This document shows positions 21,245 to 30,008 of a stretch of DNA of 61,600 nucleotides, in pieces; positions within the stretch are counted from its first letter, which is position 1; every line of letters starts with the position of its first letter. The translations under genes were made by a program, and so were the position numbers. The notes under the pieces are model-generated. The model was given only the letters and a program-made list of their open reading frames with translations, had not been told where the DNA came from and made no database searches. The DNA is taken from contig CANJRD010000020.1 of assembly GCA_947476695.1 (NCBI GenBank), positions 1-61,600 on the forward strand, in the 5' to 3' direction. The DNA is from Rhodospirillaceae bacterium. Its GTDB lineage: Bacteria; Pseudomonadota; Alphaproteobacteria; Rhodospirillales; Rhodospirillaceae.

Positions 21245-21655
21245 ATGCTTTTCAACAAACCGCATCGCGAATTCATCCCGCTCGACCCGAATGAAGGTTG
21301 GCACACGGCGCCGGGCTATCCCGAACCGGCCCCTGGCCAGAAGGCGCAGGTCGAACAGCGCATTCTGTCCAGCGATCTGGATGACGTGAACGAAAAGGGC
21401 AGCCGTACGCGCCTTCTGAAGTTCAATCCGGGTGGCGTCTCTGCCGTGCCGTTCAAGCACAAGCACTGGGAAGAGATCTACCTGATGGAAGGTGAGTTGC
21501 AGGTTGGCTGCGATGCCAACGGCGACGGCGGCGAAACTTTCAAAGCGCCAACCTATGCCTGCCGTCCGCCCGGCGTGTTGCACGGGCCGTTCGGTTCCAA
21601 GACCGGCTGCGTGGTGATCGAATTCCACTATTACGACGAGAAGGAAAAGAAGTAG
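21245..21655 (+). CDS. Small cupin-domain protein (ChrR-like)
   Basis: 136 residues, a single cupin barrel. The first cupin motif is visible as FKHKHWEEIYLMEGEL (about 75-90), giving candidate metal ligands His76, His78 and Glu81. The second motif includes the PPGVLHGPFG segment with another His. It is most like small ChrR-type or oxidoreductase cupins. AAGGAG precedes the ATG. It forms an operon with the DUF2848 gene and ends at a strong terminator. Reaction unknown; candidates are isomerase, dioxygenase or ligand-binding protein. Confidence 0.8.
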   Translation: MLFNKPHREFIPLDPNEGWHTAPGYPEPAPGQKAQVEQRILSSDLDDVNEKGSRTRLLKFNPGGVSAVPFKHKHWEEIYLMEGELQVGCDANGDGGETFKAPTYACRPPGVLHGPFGSKTGCVVIEFHYYDEKEKK

Positions 21656-21690
21656 CCCTTCTTTTCCCGCTCATCAGAAGCGTGAGATCA

Positions 21691-21726
21691 AACGCGGCGC
21701 CGGTTCATCGGCGCCGCGTTTTCTTT
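21691..21726. terminator. Intrinsic terminator
   Basis: A 12-bp perfect stem (AACGCGGCGCCG and complement, 6-base loop) followed by TTCTTTT. It ends the DUF2848-cupin unit and lies just past the end of the convergent transporter gene. Confidence 0.88.
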
Positions 21727-21734
21727 TGCCGGCT

Positions 21735-22967
21735 CTAGTGAACGATACCTTCGTTCGGCGTGTCGAAACTGGTGCCCTTGGTCTCTTTGCCGAACAGAAG
21801 CACGATCGTCAGCAGCACGGTCACCAAACCGGCGACGATGGCGAGCGAGGCGGAATAGCTTCCGCCCAGCATCATCGCCAAGGCGACTTGCATGTTCGCG
21901 TTGCCGGATGAGAACAATGTGCCGACCTGATAGCTGAAGCCGGGGAACGTCGCCCGCACCTCGGGTGGAGAGATCTCGTTCAGATAGACCGGCAGCACGC
22001 CCGCCGAGCCCTGCACCATGAATTGGATCAGGAACGCCGCCGTCGCCATGATCGCGATGTTGGTCGCGAAGGCCCAGAACGGGATGATGAAGAAGGCCAA
22101 TACCATCGCCGTCATGATCGCGCGCCGACGTCCGACACGTTCGGAGTAGGTGCCCCAGAACATCGCGCCGCAAAGGCCGCCGACGTTGTAGATCACCGCG
22201 ATCAAACCGACGAAGCCCGGCGACATGCCGCGCTCTTCACGCAACATGGTCGGATAGAGATCCTGCGTGCCATGCGTGCCGAAGCTGAACACCGCCATCA
22301 TCAGCACCGCGTAGCCGAACTTCCGCCAGTGAATGCGCAACGCGGTGAGCATCGTGATCTTGGCCGGACCTTGCGCTTGCCAGGTCGGTGACTCGGGCAC
22401 GTTGCGGCGGATGAACAGCGTCAGGAGCGCCGGCAGACCACCGACGATGAACATGCCGCGCCAGCCGATATGCTCGAACAGAACGCCGAACACGACGGAG
22501 GCGAGCAGGTAACCCATCGGGTATCCGCTCTGCAGAATGCCCGAGACGACGCCACGCGCTTTGGCGGGGATCGATTCCATCGTCAACGCCGCACCGATGC
22601 CCCACTCGCCGCCCATCGCGATGCCGAACAAGCCGCGCAGGATGAGGAAGCTGGTGATGCCCGGCGCGAAGCCAGATGCGACTTCGAGGAACGAGAACAG
22701 CAGCACGTCGATAATCAGGATACGCCGCCGTCCGTATTTGTCGGCGAGCTGACCGAAGAAATAGGCGCCCACGGGGCGGAACGCGAGGGTGAGGCCAAGC
22801 GCGATGCTGACGGTCGCGATGTCGACCTTGAACTCGGAGGCGACGTCCTTAAGGACGAAGACCAGAACGAAGAAATCGAAGGAATCGAGTGTCCATCCGA
22901 GGTAGCTGGCGATGACCGTGTTGCGCTGCGCTGGCGTGAGGTCACGCAGCGTTCTGATAAATTCCAT
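21735..22967 (-). CDS. MFS transporter (metabolite/proton symporter type)
   Basis: 410 residues with about 12 membrane helices. The MFS signature between helices 2 and 3 reads GQLADKYGRRR, and a second copy after helix 8 reads GTYSERVGRRR. It resembles acid/proton symporters of the sialate, lactate or aromatic-acid type, so uptake of an organic acid anion is likely. The start at 22967 is chosen because GGGGGA lies 7-12 bases upstream; an in-frame Met at 23093 would add 42 non-membrane residues. Its place amid the catabolic genes suggests it carries the pathway substrate or a periplasmic product across the inner membrane. Confidence 0.88.
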   Translation of the reverse strand: MEFIRTLRDLTPAQRNTVIASYLGWTLDSFDFFVLVFVLKDVASEFKVDIATVSIALGLTLAFRPVGAYFFGQLADKYGRRRILIIDVLLFSFLEVASGFAPGITSFLILRGLFGIAMGGEWGIGAALTMESIPAKARGVVSGILQSGYPMGYLLASVVFGVLFEHIGWRGMFIVGGLPALLTLFIRRNVPESPTWQAQGPAKITMLTALRIHWRKFGYAVLMMAVFSFGTHGTQDLYPTMLREERGMSPGFVGLIAVIYNVGGLCGAMFWGTYSERVGRRRAIMTAMVLAFFIIPFWAFATNIAIMATAAFLIQFMVQGSAGVLPVYLNEISPPEVRATFPGFSYQVGTLFSSGNANMQVALAMMLGGSYSASLAIVAGLVTVLLTIVLLFGKETKGTSFDTPNEGIVH

Positions 22968-23170
22968 CCATAGTCCCCCGACGGCGCTCGAACTTTCCCC
23001 AAAAAGACCCGCGCGCCAGGGCGGGTCGGCGCGCATCCTATCGGAAACTTTTGCCCCGCGCCCCTCACGCCTTGTTGACCCGCAGGTGGACAAACGCGGG
23101 ATTTAAACCAGCTATCCCGTCCCTGGACCTCGACGTTGATTTTGCTTGTCCATTCTCCCGCCACGCAGTT

Positions 23171-23188
23171 TGATCGCGCAGTGATATT
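23171..23188 (-). promoter_or_regulatory. Candidate operator AATATCAC-N7-TCA
   Basis: An exact match to the shared element on the minus strand. It lies just upstream of the GGGGAGG ribosome site of the Tat-exported amidohydrolase (ATG at 23203). Confidence 0.42.
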
Positions 23189-23202
23189 TTGGGGAGGTCT
23201 CG

Positions 23203-24291
23203 ATGAATCTGCGGAAGACAATGCTCTGCGGCTGTGGCTGCTGCCCGCCCGTCGGCTTGAGCCGCCGCAACCTGCTGGGCGCTGCGGCGGGGGCCGCCGC
23301 CAGTGCGCTCGTCTGCGACAGCCCGGCCATGGCCGCGGCGCCGGCGAAGGGCAAAGGCATCATCGACGTTCATCACCACGTCGTGCCGCCGTTCTACGTG
23401 CAAGAGAACAAGGAACGCATCGCGGCCTCGCGCGGCGGTGCGATCTCGCCGGAGTGGCTGAACTGGTCGCCGGAACTCGCGCTGGAGACGATGGATGCGC
23501 ACGGCGTCGAGGCCGGCGTCCTGTCGTATTCGTCGCCCGGCATCTGGTTCGGCAAGGCCGACGAAGCGCGCGTGCTCGCGCGCCGCTGCAACGAGTACGC
23601 CATCGACCTTTGCAACAAGCACAAGGGCCGCTTCGGTCTGTTCGCGACCATCCCAGTGCCGGATGTCGAAGGCTCGCTGAAGGAAATCGAATACGCGCTC
23701 GACACGCTGAAGGCCGACGGTATCGGCATCTTCACCAGCTATCCTGAAGGCTGGCTGGGCGATGCGAAGTTCGATCCGGTCCTCCAGGAGCTGAATCACC
23801 GCAAGGCCGTGGTGTTCGTTCACCCGACCACGCCGAATTGCTGCCGTACGCTGCTGAAGGACGTGCCGCCGTTGATCAACGAAGTGACGGTCGACACCTC
23901 GCGCACGATCACCAACCTGCTGTTCACCGGCGCGCTCAATCGTTTCCGCGACATCAAGTTCATATTCTGCCACGGCGGGGGATCGATCCCGATGGTGTGG
24001 GGCCGCATGCAGGGTCAGGCGCCGGCGGACATCGCGCAGAAGGTGCCGGACGGCATCGAGAACACGCTGAAGCGTCTGCACTACGATATCGCCGGCACGA
24101 CGTATAAGCCCGCCATTGCGGCGCTGAAGACGCTGGTGCCGACGTCGCAAATCCTTTTCGGCAGCGACAATCCGTTCGTACCGATGAAAGAAACGGCGGG
24201 CGGGTATCCGAACGTCGGTTTCTCCAGGAAAGAAATGCAGGCGATCAGCCGAGATAACGCGCTGAACCTGCTCCCGCGCTTCCGGACCTGA
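23203..24291 (+). CDS. Tat-exported amidohydrolase-2 family protein (ACMSD-like)
   Basis: 362 residues. An n-region with a cysteine cluster (Cys9, 11, 13, 14) leads into a twin-arginine signal SRRNLLGAAAG (20-30). The mature protein is a TIM-barrel amidohydrolase of the family that includes aminocarboxymuconate-semialdehyde decarboxylase, carboxyvanillate decarboxylase and 4-oxalomesaconate hydratase. Metal ligands are His57 and His59 (DVHHH), a His in VVFVHP, one in FCHGGG and the Asp of FGSDNPF. Most relatives are cytoplasmic, so periplasmic export is notable. It is followed at once by an alpha/beta hydrolase gene. A C-C bond cleavage, decarboxylation or hydration is likely; substrate unknown. 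Confidence 0.85.
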   Translation: MNLRKTMLCGCGCCPPVGLSRRNLLGAAAGAAASALVCDSPAMAAAPAKGKGIIDVHHHVVPPFYVQENKERIAASRGGAISPEWLNWSPELALETMDAHGVEAGVLSYSSPGIWFGKADEARVLARRCNEYAIDLCNKHKGRFGLFATIPVPDVEGSLKEIEYALDTLKADGIGIFTSYPEGWLGDAKFDPVLQELNHRKAVVFVHPTTPNCCRTLLKDVPPLINEVTVDTSRTITNLLFTGALNRFRDIKFIFCHGGGSIPMVWGRMQGQAPADIAQKVPDGIENTLKRLHYDIAGTTYKPAIAALKTLVPTSQILFGSDNPFVPMKETAGGYPNVGFSRKEMQAISRDNALNLLPRFRT

Positions 24292-24295
24292 GCAC

Positions 24296-25516
24296 ATGAG
24301 CACGGGCATCTCGCGGCGGGGCCTCGGTGCTGGCGCGCTAATCGCGGGCGGCTTCTCCGGTCTCGCCGGCGAAGCGTTCGCGCAAAGCGCTCCGGCCGCA
24401 GGGGCCGGTATCGACTTTTTCCGTCCCACCAACGTTTACGCCGCGCAGACACAACGTCTCGCCGGTGAAGCGCTCTACGGTGCAGCGGATGTGTTCGAGA
24501 TCGAGGAGACGTGTCGTGGCCTCAAGCCTGACGATGTCGCGGCCTGGGATGCGGCGTGGTTGAAACTCGCCGAGAAAGCCGAAGGCGAAGCCAAGGCCGC
24601 TGAAGGCCGCGGCGAAAAGGTGACCGCCATCGCGCGTTACTTCCATGCCAGCAGCTATTTCCGTCAGTCCGAGATGTTCTTCTACGGGCCCGATGACAAG
24701 CGGAAGGCGGAGCGCTTCACGCGCGCGCAGACCGCGTTTCGTCGCGCGCTCGCGCTCAAAGGTGCGCAACTCCGGGTGATTCAAGTCAAGAGCGGAGCTG
24801 AAACGTACGACGGCTACTTCTGCCTGCCGGACAACTACAAAGCCGGCACCAAAGTGCCGACGGTGTTCCTGATCGGCGGCGCCGATTCCTATGGCGAAGA
24901 GAATTTCTTCAGCGGCACCGCCATGCTCGCGCGCGGCATGGCAATGTTGATCCTCGACACGCCAGGCCGTGGCGCGGCGATCTATCTGAACAACATTCCG
25001 ACACGTCCGGATTACGAAGTCCCGGTGAAAGCCGCGATCGATTGGCTTGTGACGCAGCCGGAAGTCGACGCGAATCGCATCGGCCTCACCGGGATCAGTA
25101 TGGGCGGCTATTACGCGCCGCGGGCTGCGGCCTTCGACAAGCGCGTGAAGGCGCTGGTCTGTTGGTGCGCTGCAACAAACCTGTTGCAGGATTTGTATAT
25201 CTGGAATCCGCCGATCCAACGGCAGCTGCAGTGGATCACCGGCTCGCCAGACGATGCGACGGCGCGCAAGAAGCTGAACGAATTCGATCTCACAAAACTC
25301 GTCGACAAGATCACCATGCCGACGCTGGTCGTGCATGGCACGAACGATCGTGTGATGGATGTGCGCGGGGCGCAGCGGTTTTTCGACGCTTTGAAGACAA
25401 AGGACAAGACGCTGCGCCTCGTCGACGGCGCGGGGTCGGGCCACTGCAGCTACGCGGCCTGGAGCACTGTGGTGCCCTTCATGTTCGACTGGATGGCTGC
25501 GAAACTCGCAACCTGA
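24296..25516 (+). CDS. Tat-exported alpha/beta hydrolase (FrsA/DHPON-hydrolase-like)
   Basis: 406 residues with the twin-arginine signal SRRGLGAGALIAGG (6-19) and a cleavage-like AQS near residue 30. An N-terminal helical domain (about 40-155) precedes the hydrolase fold. The triad is visible as Ser268 (GISMGG), Asp351 (HGTNDRV) and His383 (GSGHCS). This two-domain layout matches FrsA and 2,6-dihydroxypseudooxynicotine hydrolase, a C-C bond hydrolase. It starts four bases after the amidohydrolase stop without its own clear ribosome site, suggesting translational coupling. It is probably a periplasmic partner of that enzyme. Confidence 0.85.
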   Translation: MSTGISRRGLGAGALIAGGFSGLAGEAFAQSAPAAGAGIDFFRPTNVYAAQTQRLAGEALYGAADVFEIEETCRGLKPDDVAAWDAAWLKLAEKAEGEAKAAEGRGEKVTAIARYFHASSYFRQSEMFFYGPDDKRKAERFTRAQTAFRRALALKGAQLRVIQVKSGAETYDGYFCLPDNYKAGTKVPTVFLIGGADSYGEENFFSGTAMLARGMAMLILDTPGRGAAIYLNNIPTRPDYEVPVKAAIDWLVTQPEVDANRIGLTGISMGGYYAPRAAAFDKRVKALVCWCAATNLLQDLYIWNPPIQRQLQWITGSPDDATARKKLNEFDLTKLVDKITMPTLVVHGTNDRVMDVRGAQRFFDALKTKDKTLRLVDGAGSGHCSYAAWSTVVPFMFDWMAAKLAT

Positions 25517-25531
25517 GCTCAACGTGATATT
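25514..25531 (-). promoter_or_regulatory. Candidate operator AATATCAC-N7-TCA
   Basis: An exact match on the minus strand, beginning at the hydrolase stop codon. It lies 163-180 bases upstream of the next gene (ATG at 25694). It also shares an 11-base identity (CAATATCACGT) with the LysR-side site at 17299. Confidence 0.4.
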
Positions 25532-25693
25532 GTGGTGAAATACAACCTTAGCGAAACCCGCCCCCTGGACAAATTGCAGGAAACTGTAAGGGGCCCAGAC
25601 GGGTCGGTTCATAATGTGCCCGAACGCCGGGTGGGGGCGTTGCGGAGGCCGAAATTTGAATTGGTCTCTGAAAGCAGGGAGTTGCAACGGATT

Positions 25694-26869
25694 ATGACCA
25701 TTCTGGCACACCACACTGCGGGAAAGACCGCCTGGAAGCGCGCGGCGAAGGTCGCGATGCTCGGCCTCTGCGTAGGGCTGTTTGGTACTTTGCCGGCCCA
25801 GGCGCAGGAAAAGGGCAAGATGGGCTTCGTCGTCATGGACTGGTTCAGCACCATGTACACGACCAAGTTCATGGATGAGTGCCCGGAAGGCCTGACTCAG
25901 TCGAACGACGAATTGTGGTGGCGCGGCCTCTCGAAGGAACTGCGCGCCAAGCAGACCGGTAACGGCCTGGTTCAGGCGCTCGCGCGCGGCAACTTTGCCG
26001 TCAATCGCGGTCCGAACGGCGAAGACGTCTGCTTCAACCCCACCATCGTCAAGGATCCGCCGATGCGGACCGTGAAGGGCAAGTGGGCTTACGGCGCCAA
26101 CCTCGACGGCACCACCGACGGCAAGGCGACGCCGAAGAGCTGCGCGCACGAGAAGTTCACCGGCGTCGATGGCACGCCTGCGGTCGACAACCAGCTCTAT
26201 CGCATCCTCGGCTGCGCTTACGGCTGGCGTAAGCAGACCGGCCGTCACGTGGACGACAACGCTAACGAAGCGCGTCGCACCTCGGGCCTGGCGATGATCC
26301 TCGTGGAAATCACCGGCGTGAACGAGAAGGACCCGCGTAACTCCGACAACGTCAAAGTCTCGTTCTACCGCTCGATCGATCAGTATCCGTTGAACGCGGC
26401 CGGTCAGCCGCTGCCGTATGCGTCCTATCGCATCCAGGAAAAGCCGGATGGCACGCCGATGTTTGGTGACTCGGTGAAGGGCAAGATCAAGAACGGCGTG
26501 CTGACGACGGAGCGCGGCGATGTCGCGATGCCGTTCTACGGCAACTACACCTACATGCACCCGACCATCAAAGACATGAGCCTGAACCTCGAGATCGCCG
26601 AAGACGGTCTCAGCGCGAAGGGCATGGTCACTGGATATTACGACGCCGAACGCTATCTGTATTACTTGCTGGGTCAGGGTTTCGCCGCGACCATTCACGG
26701 CGACAGCTGCCCGGCGCTGTATGACGCGTTCCACAAGTACGCGGATGGCTACCCGGACCCGAAGACTGGCGTCTGCACGCACATCTCCTCTGCTTTCGAC
26801 CTGACCGCCTATCCGGCCTTCGTCGTGAAGCCCCATGAACTGGCGAAGACGCGCCAGGCTTCGCGCTAA
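25694..26869 (+). CDS. Secreted protein of unknown function preceding DUF1592/DUF1552 genes
   Basis: 391 residues. The ATG at 25694 gives a clear Sec signal peptide (positive n-region, hydrophobic core about 20-31, cleavage near AQA-Q at 37); the open frame upstream to 25532 lacks such a signal. The mature part is rich in aromatic and charged residues, with several cysteines that could form disulfides, and no motif I recognise. No membrane helix follows the signal. It directly precedes the DUF1592 gene (42 bases) and is likely co-transcribed. Function unknown. Confidence 0.8.
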   Translation: MTILAHHTAGKTAWKRAAKVAMLGLCVGLFGTLPAQAQEKGKMGFVVMDWFSTMYTTKFMDECPEGLTQSNDELWWRGLSKELRAKQTGNGLVQALARGNFAVNRGPNGEDVCFNPTIVKDPPMRTVKGKWAYGANLDGTTDGKATPKSCAHEKFTGVDGTPAVDNQLYRILGCAYGWRKQTGRHVDDNANEARRTSGLAMILVEITGVNEKDPRNSDNVKVSFYRSIDQYPLNAAGQPLPYASYRIQEKPDGTPMFGDSVKGKIKNGVLTTERGDVAMPFYGNYTYMHPTIKDMSLNLEIAEDGLSAKGMVTGYYDAERYLYYLLGQGFAATIHGDSCPALYDAFHKYADGYPDPKTGVCTHISSAFDLTAYPAFVVKPHELAKTRQASR

Positions 26870-26911
26870 TCGACATCACGCAGCAACGAAGAAAATTTGA
26901 TCGGACGTAAG

Positions 26912-28594
26912 ATGAAGATTTCTGAGCTGAAGCGGTTGAAGACACTCGTGGGCGGCGGCCTGATGGTCGCGGGTCTGCTGCTGTCCGGCTGCGGCCCGAG
27001 CGAACCGAAGAGCGTGGGCGGTACGCCCGACATGCGTCGTCTCACGGGCGACCAGTATCGCCACATCGTCGCCGACGTGTTCGGCAGCGAAGTGCCGGTG
27101 GGCGGTCGCTTCGATCCTCTGCTGCGCACGGCGGGCCTTGAGCGCGTTGGCGCACGCAGCGCGCGTATCACGCCGTCGGCCTTCGAGCAGTATTACGATC
27201 TCGCGCATGCGGTCGCGAACTACGTGACCAGCCCGGCCTATCGTGAGGTGACGCTGGCCTGCAAGCCTGCCGCCGCCAACGCGCCCGACGATGCTTGCGC
27301 CAAGCAGTTCTTCAGCCGCGTTGGCCGTCTGCTCTACCGTCGTCCGTTGACGGATGCCGAGCTGGAGACGTCCGTGAAGTCGGCCAGCGAGATGGCCAAG
27401 ACCTCGGGCGATTTCTACGAAGGCATCTCTGAAGCGCTCGCGAGCATGATGACGTCGCCGAAGTTCCTGTTCGTGATCGACACGACGGAAACGAAGGACG
27501 GCCAAGTTCGTCTGACCGACTATGCGAAGGCCGCGCGCCTCAGCTTCCTGCTGTGGGACACCACGCCGGATGAGGCGCTGTTGGCCGCCGCCGAAAAGGG
27601 CGAACTCAGCACGCCGAGCGGCTTGAAGAAGCAGGTCGACCGCATGATGGCGTCCGACCTTCTCGATGGCGGTGTGCGCGCCTTCTTCACGGACTTCCTG
27701 TCCTACGGCGATTTCGACAGCATCGAGAAGGACGCGGTGATTTACCCGGCCTTCAGCCCGAAGGTGGGTGAAGATGCCAAGGAACAGATGATGCGCACGA
27801 TCACCAATCATCTGATCGCGCAGAATGCCGACTATCGCACCCTGTTCACGTCGCGGAAGACGTTCATGACGGCGACGCTGGCCCGCGTCTATCGCGTGCC
27901 GATGGATCGTCCGGACGGCGGCTGGATGCCCTACGAATTCCCGGCAGGCGATCCGCGCGGCGGCATCCTGTCGCAGGTTGGCTTCACCGCCCTGTACGCG
28001 CACCCCGGCAAGAGTTCCTCGACCCGCCGCGGCCGCGCCATGCGCGAAATCTTCCTCTGCCAGAAGGTCCCCGATCCGCCGGGCGACGTCGACTTCTCGA
28101 AGTTCAACGACCCGAAAATCGCCACGCATACGGCACGTGACCGCCTTACGGTGCACAGCACTGAACCCGCGTGCGCCGGTTGCCACAAGGTCACCGATCC
28201 GATCGGTCTGACGCTTGAGCATTTCGATGGCGCTGGTCAGTACCGCGCCAATGAGAACGGCTTTGAGATCGATACATCCGGCAGCCTTGACGGTGTGACG
28301 TTCACCGACGCCGTCGGTCTGGGCAAGGCGATGAGCGAAAGCCCGGCCGTGCCGGCTTGCGTCGCCGACCGTCTGTTCTCCTACGCCACGGGCCGTGCAC
28401 CGGAACGCTCGGATCGTGAGTTGCTTGAGTACCTGCACACAACCTTCGCTTCGGACAAGTATCGCTTCCCGGAGCTGCTACGCCGCATCGCCTTGAGTGA
28501 CGCCATGTACGCCGTCACTGCTCCAAAGACGGGCGCGACCGCCAATAACACGCCGGAGCAATCCACCTCTTCCTCCAAGGAGTCACGCTCATGA
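26912..28594 (+). CDS. DUF1592/DUF1588/DUF1585 lipoprotein with heme-c motif
   Basis: 560 residues. A lipoprotein signal ends at LLSGC (Cys27). The rest follows the multi-domain order known from planctomycete PSD1-associated proteins: DUF1587-like start, DUF1592 core, DUF1588 and DUF1585. CAGCH at 421-425 is a heme-c attachment motif, located in the DUF1588 part as usual. The ATG at 26912 is chosen; a TTG five codons earlier is possible. The family is of unknown function but looks like an oxidase or electron-transfer protein facing the periplasm. It overlaps the next gene by four bases (ATGA), the conserved DUF1592-DUF1552 pairing. Confidence 0.87.
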   Translation: MKISELKRLKTLVGGGLMVAGLLLSGCGPSEPKSVGGTPDMRRLTGDQYRHIVADVFGSEVPVGGRFDPLLRTAGLERVGARSARITPSAFEQYYDLAHAVANYVTSPAYREVTLACKPAAANAPDDACAKQFFSRVGRLLYRRPLTDAELETSVKSASEMAKTSGDFYEGISEALASMMTSPKFLFVIDTTETKDGQVRLTDYAKAARLSFLLWDTTPDEALLAAAEKGELSTPSGLKKQVDRMMASDLLDGGVRAFFTDFLSYGDFDSIEKDAVIYPAFSPKVGEDAKEQMMRTITNHLIAQNADYRTLFTSRKTFMTATLARVYRVPMDRPDGGWMPYEFPAGDPRGGILSQVGFTALYAHPGKSSSTRRGRAMREIFLCQKVPDPPGDVDFSKFNDPKIATHTARDRLTVHSTEPACAGCHKVTDPIGLTLEHFDGAGQYRANENGFEIDTSGSLDGVTFTDAVGLGKAMSESPAVPACVADRLFSYATGRAPERSDRELLEYLHTTFASDKYRFPELLRRIALSDAMYAVTAPKTGATANNTPEQSTSSSKESRS

Positions 28595-29958
28595 GCATCC
28601 TTCTCCCTCGTACACGCACGCGTCGCGCCGCCCTCAAGGGCGTTCTCGGTGGTGGCGCCGTCACGGTCGCTCTGCCGTTCCTCGATTGCGACCTGAACAG
28701 CACCGGCAGCGCGCTCGCCGCGACCGGCGCGCCGCTGCCGGTGCGTTTCGGCACCTGGTATTGGGGCATGGGCCACTCGCCGAATGCCTTCGTGCCGAAG
28801 TCGACGACCACGCGCGGCATCGAATTCACGGAAGAGACGAGCGCGCTGAACCGTCACAAGGACAATCTGAACCTGCTCACCGGGTTCAACATGCCCCTCG
28901 ACGGCAGCTCGAACTACACCCACTGGACCGGCTGGGTCGCCAACCGTTGCGGCTCCGTGCCGATGGCGGCGCAGGACATTCCGGCGCCGACCGTTGACCT
29001 TCTGATCGCCGACGCCGTCGGTGGCGGTACCCGCTTCAAGACGCTCGACGTCTCGGCCGGCGGTTCGCCGCGCGACAACTACAGCGCCCGCAACACCAAC
29101 GGTCGCGTCACTGCGGAAGTCTCGCCGATCGCGTTCTACGCGCGCATGTTCGGCCCGGAATTCGTCGATCCGAACAAGGCGAACTTCAAGCCGGATCCCA
29201 AGGTCATGACGCGCAAGAGCGTCCTGTCGGCCTTCATGGAAGACTCGAAGGACTACATGAAGAGCCTGGGCGCGGCCGACAAAGAGCGCATGGACGAGTA
29301 CTTCACCTCGCTCCGTCAGGTCGAAAAGCAGCTCGCGCTGCAGCTCGAGAAGCCGCCGGCGAACGAAGCCTGTCTTGTCCCGTCCGCGCCGAAAGCCGCG
29401 TCGGCCGACCAGACCAGCGTGCGCGAACTTGGCGTCGTCATCGAGACGCACAAAATCCTCGGTAAGCTCCTGTCGATGGCTGTGGCCTGCAACCAGACCA
29501 AAGTCTTCAACATGGTGTTCACCGATCACTTCGGTAACGTCCGTCGCAACGGTGAAACCTATACCCACCACCTCCTCACGCACGAAGAGGCGATGGACGA
29601 GAAGGCCCAACGTCAGCCCCTGGTGTTCGAATTCGGCAAGGCTTGCATGGATGGCCTGGCGGAGTTCCTCGACATCATGTCGAGCGTGAAGGAAGGCGAC
29701 GGCACGTTGCTCGACAACTGCCTCATCTTCGCCACGACCGAAACCAATTGGGCGCGTGTGCACACCGTCGACAGCATCCCGAACTACCTCTGCGGTAAGG
29801 CGGGCGGTCGCATGAAGACGGGTCTGCACGTCAACGGCGGCGGTGACCCGGTCACCCGCGTCGGCCTGACCATGCAGAAGATCATGGGCATGCAGGTCGA
29901 CAAGTGGGGCACGAAGTCGCTTCAGACCAACAAGGTGCTGACGGAGATCATGGCCTAA
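28591..29958 (+). CDS. DUF1552 family protein with twin-arginine signal
   Basis: 455 residues beginning with a Tat-like signal (TRRAALKGVLGGGAVTVALPF). The remainder matches the DUF1552 family in length and pattern (an early WYWGMGH segment, then LTGFN, and a histidine pair in YTHHLLTHEE). DUF1552 genes nearly always lie next to DUF1592 genes, and here the start codon sits in the DUF1592 stop codon, with AAGGAG upstream. It shows the general look of a DUF1501/sulfatase-like periplasmic enzyme, but no catalytic residues can be assigned. The two products probably work together in the periplasm. Confidence 0.87.
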   Translation: MSILLPRTRTRRAALKGVLGGGAVTVALPFLDCDLNSTGSALAATGAPLPVRFGTWYWGMGHSPNAFVPKSTTTRGIEFTEETSALNRHKDNLNLLTGFNMPLDGSSNYTHWTGWVANRCGSVPMAAQDIPAPTVDLLIADAVGGGTRFKTLDVSAGGSPRDNYSARNTNGRVTAEVSPIAFYARMFGPEFVDPNKANFKPDPKVMTRKSVLSAFMEDSKDYMKSLGAADKERMDEYFTSLRQVEKQLALQLEKPPANEACLVPSAPKAASADQTSVRELGVVIETHKILGKLLSMAVACNQTKVFNMVFTDHFGNVRRNGETYTHHLLTHEEAMDEKAQRQPLVFEFGKACMDGLAEFLDIMSSVKEGDGTLLDNCLIFATTETNWARVHTVDSIPNYLCGKAGGRMKTGLHVNGGGDPVTRVGLTMQKIMGMQVDKWGTKSLQTNKVLTEIMA

Positions 29959-30008
29959 GGCTCGCCTTAGACCATCCACGTCGCGAGTTGAGAGAGGGAA
30001 CGAAAGCG

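Noticed and set aside
24338-26836. 832-codon open frame on the minus strand
   Set aside because: Antisense to the hydrolase and secreted-protein genes, which have signals and catalytic motifs; the antisense translation shows none.
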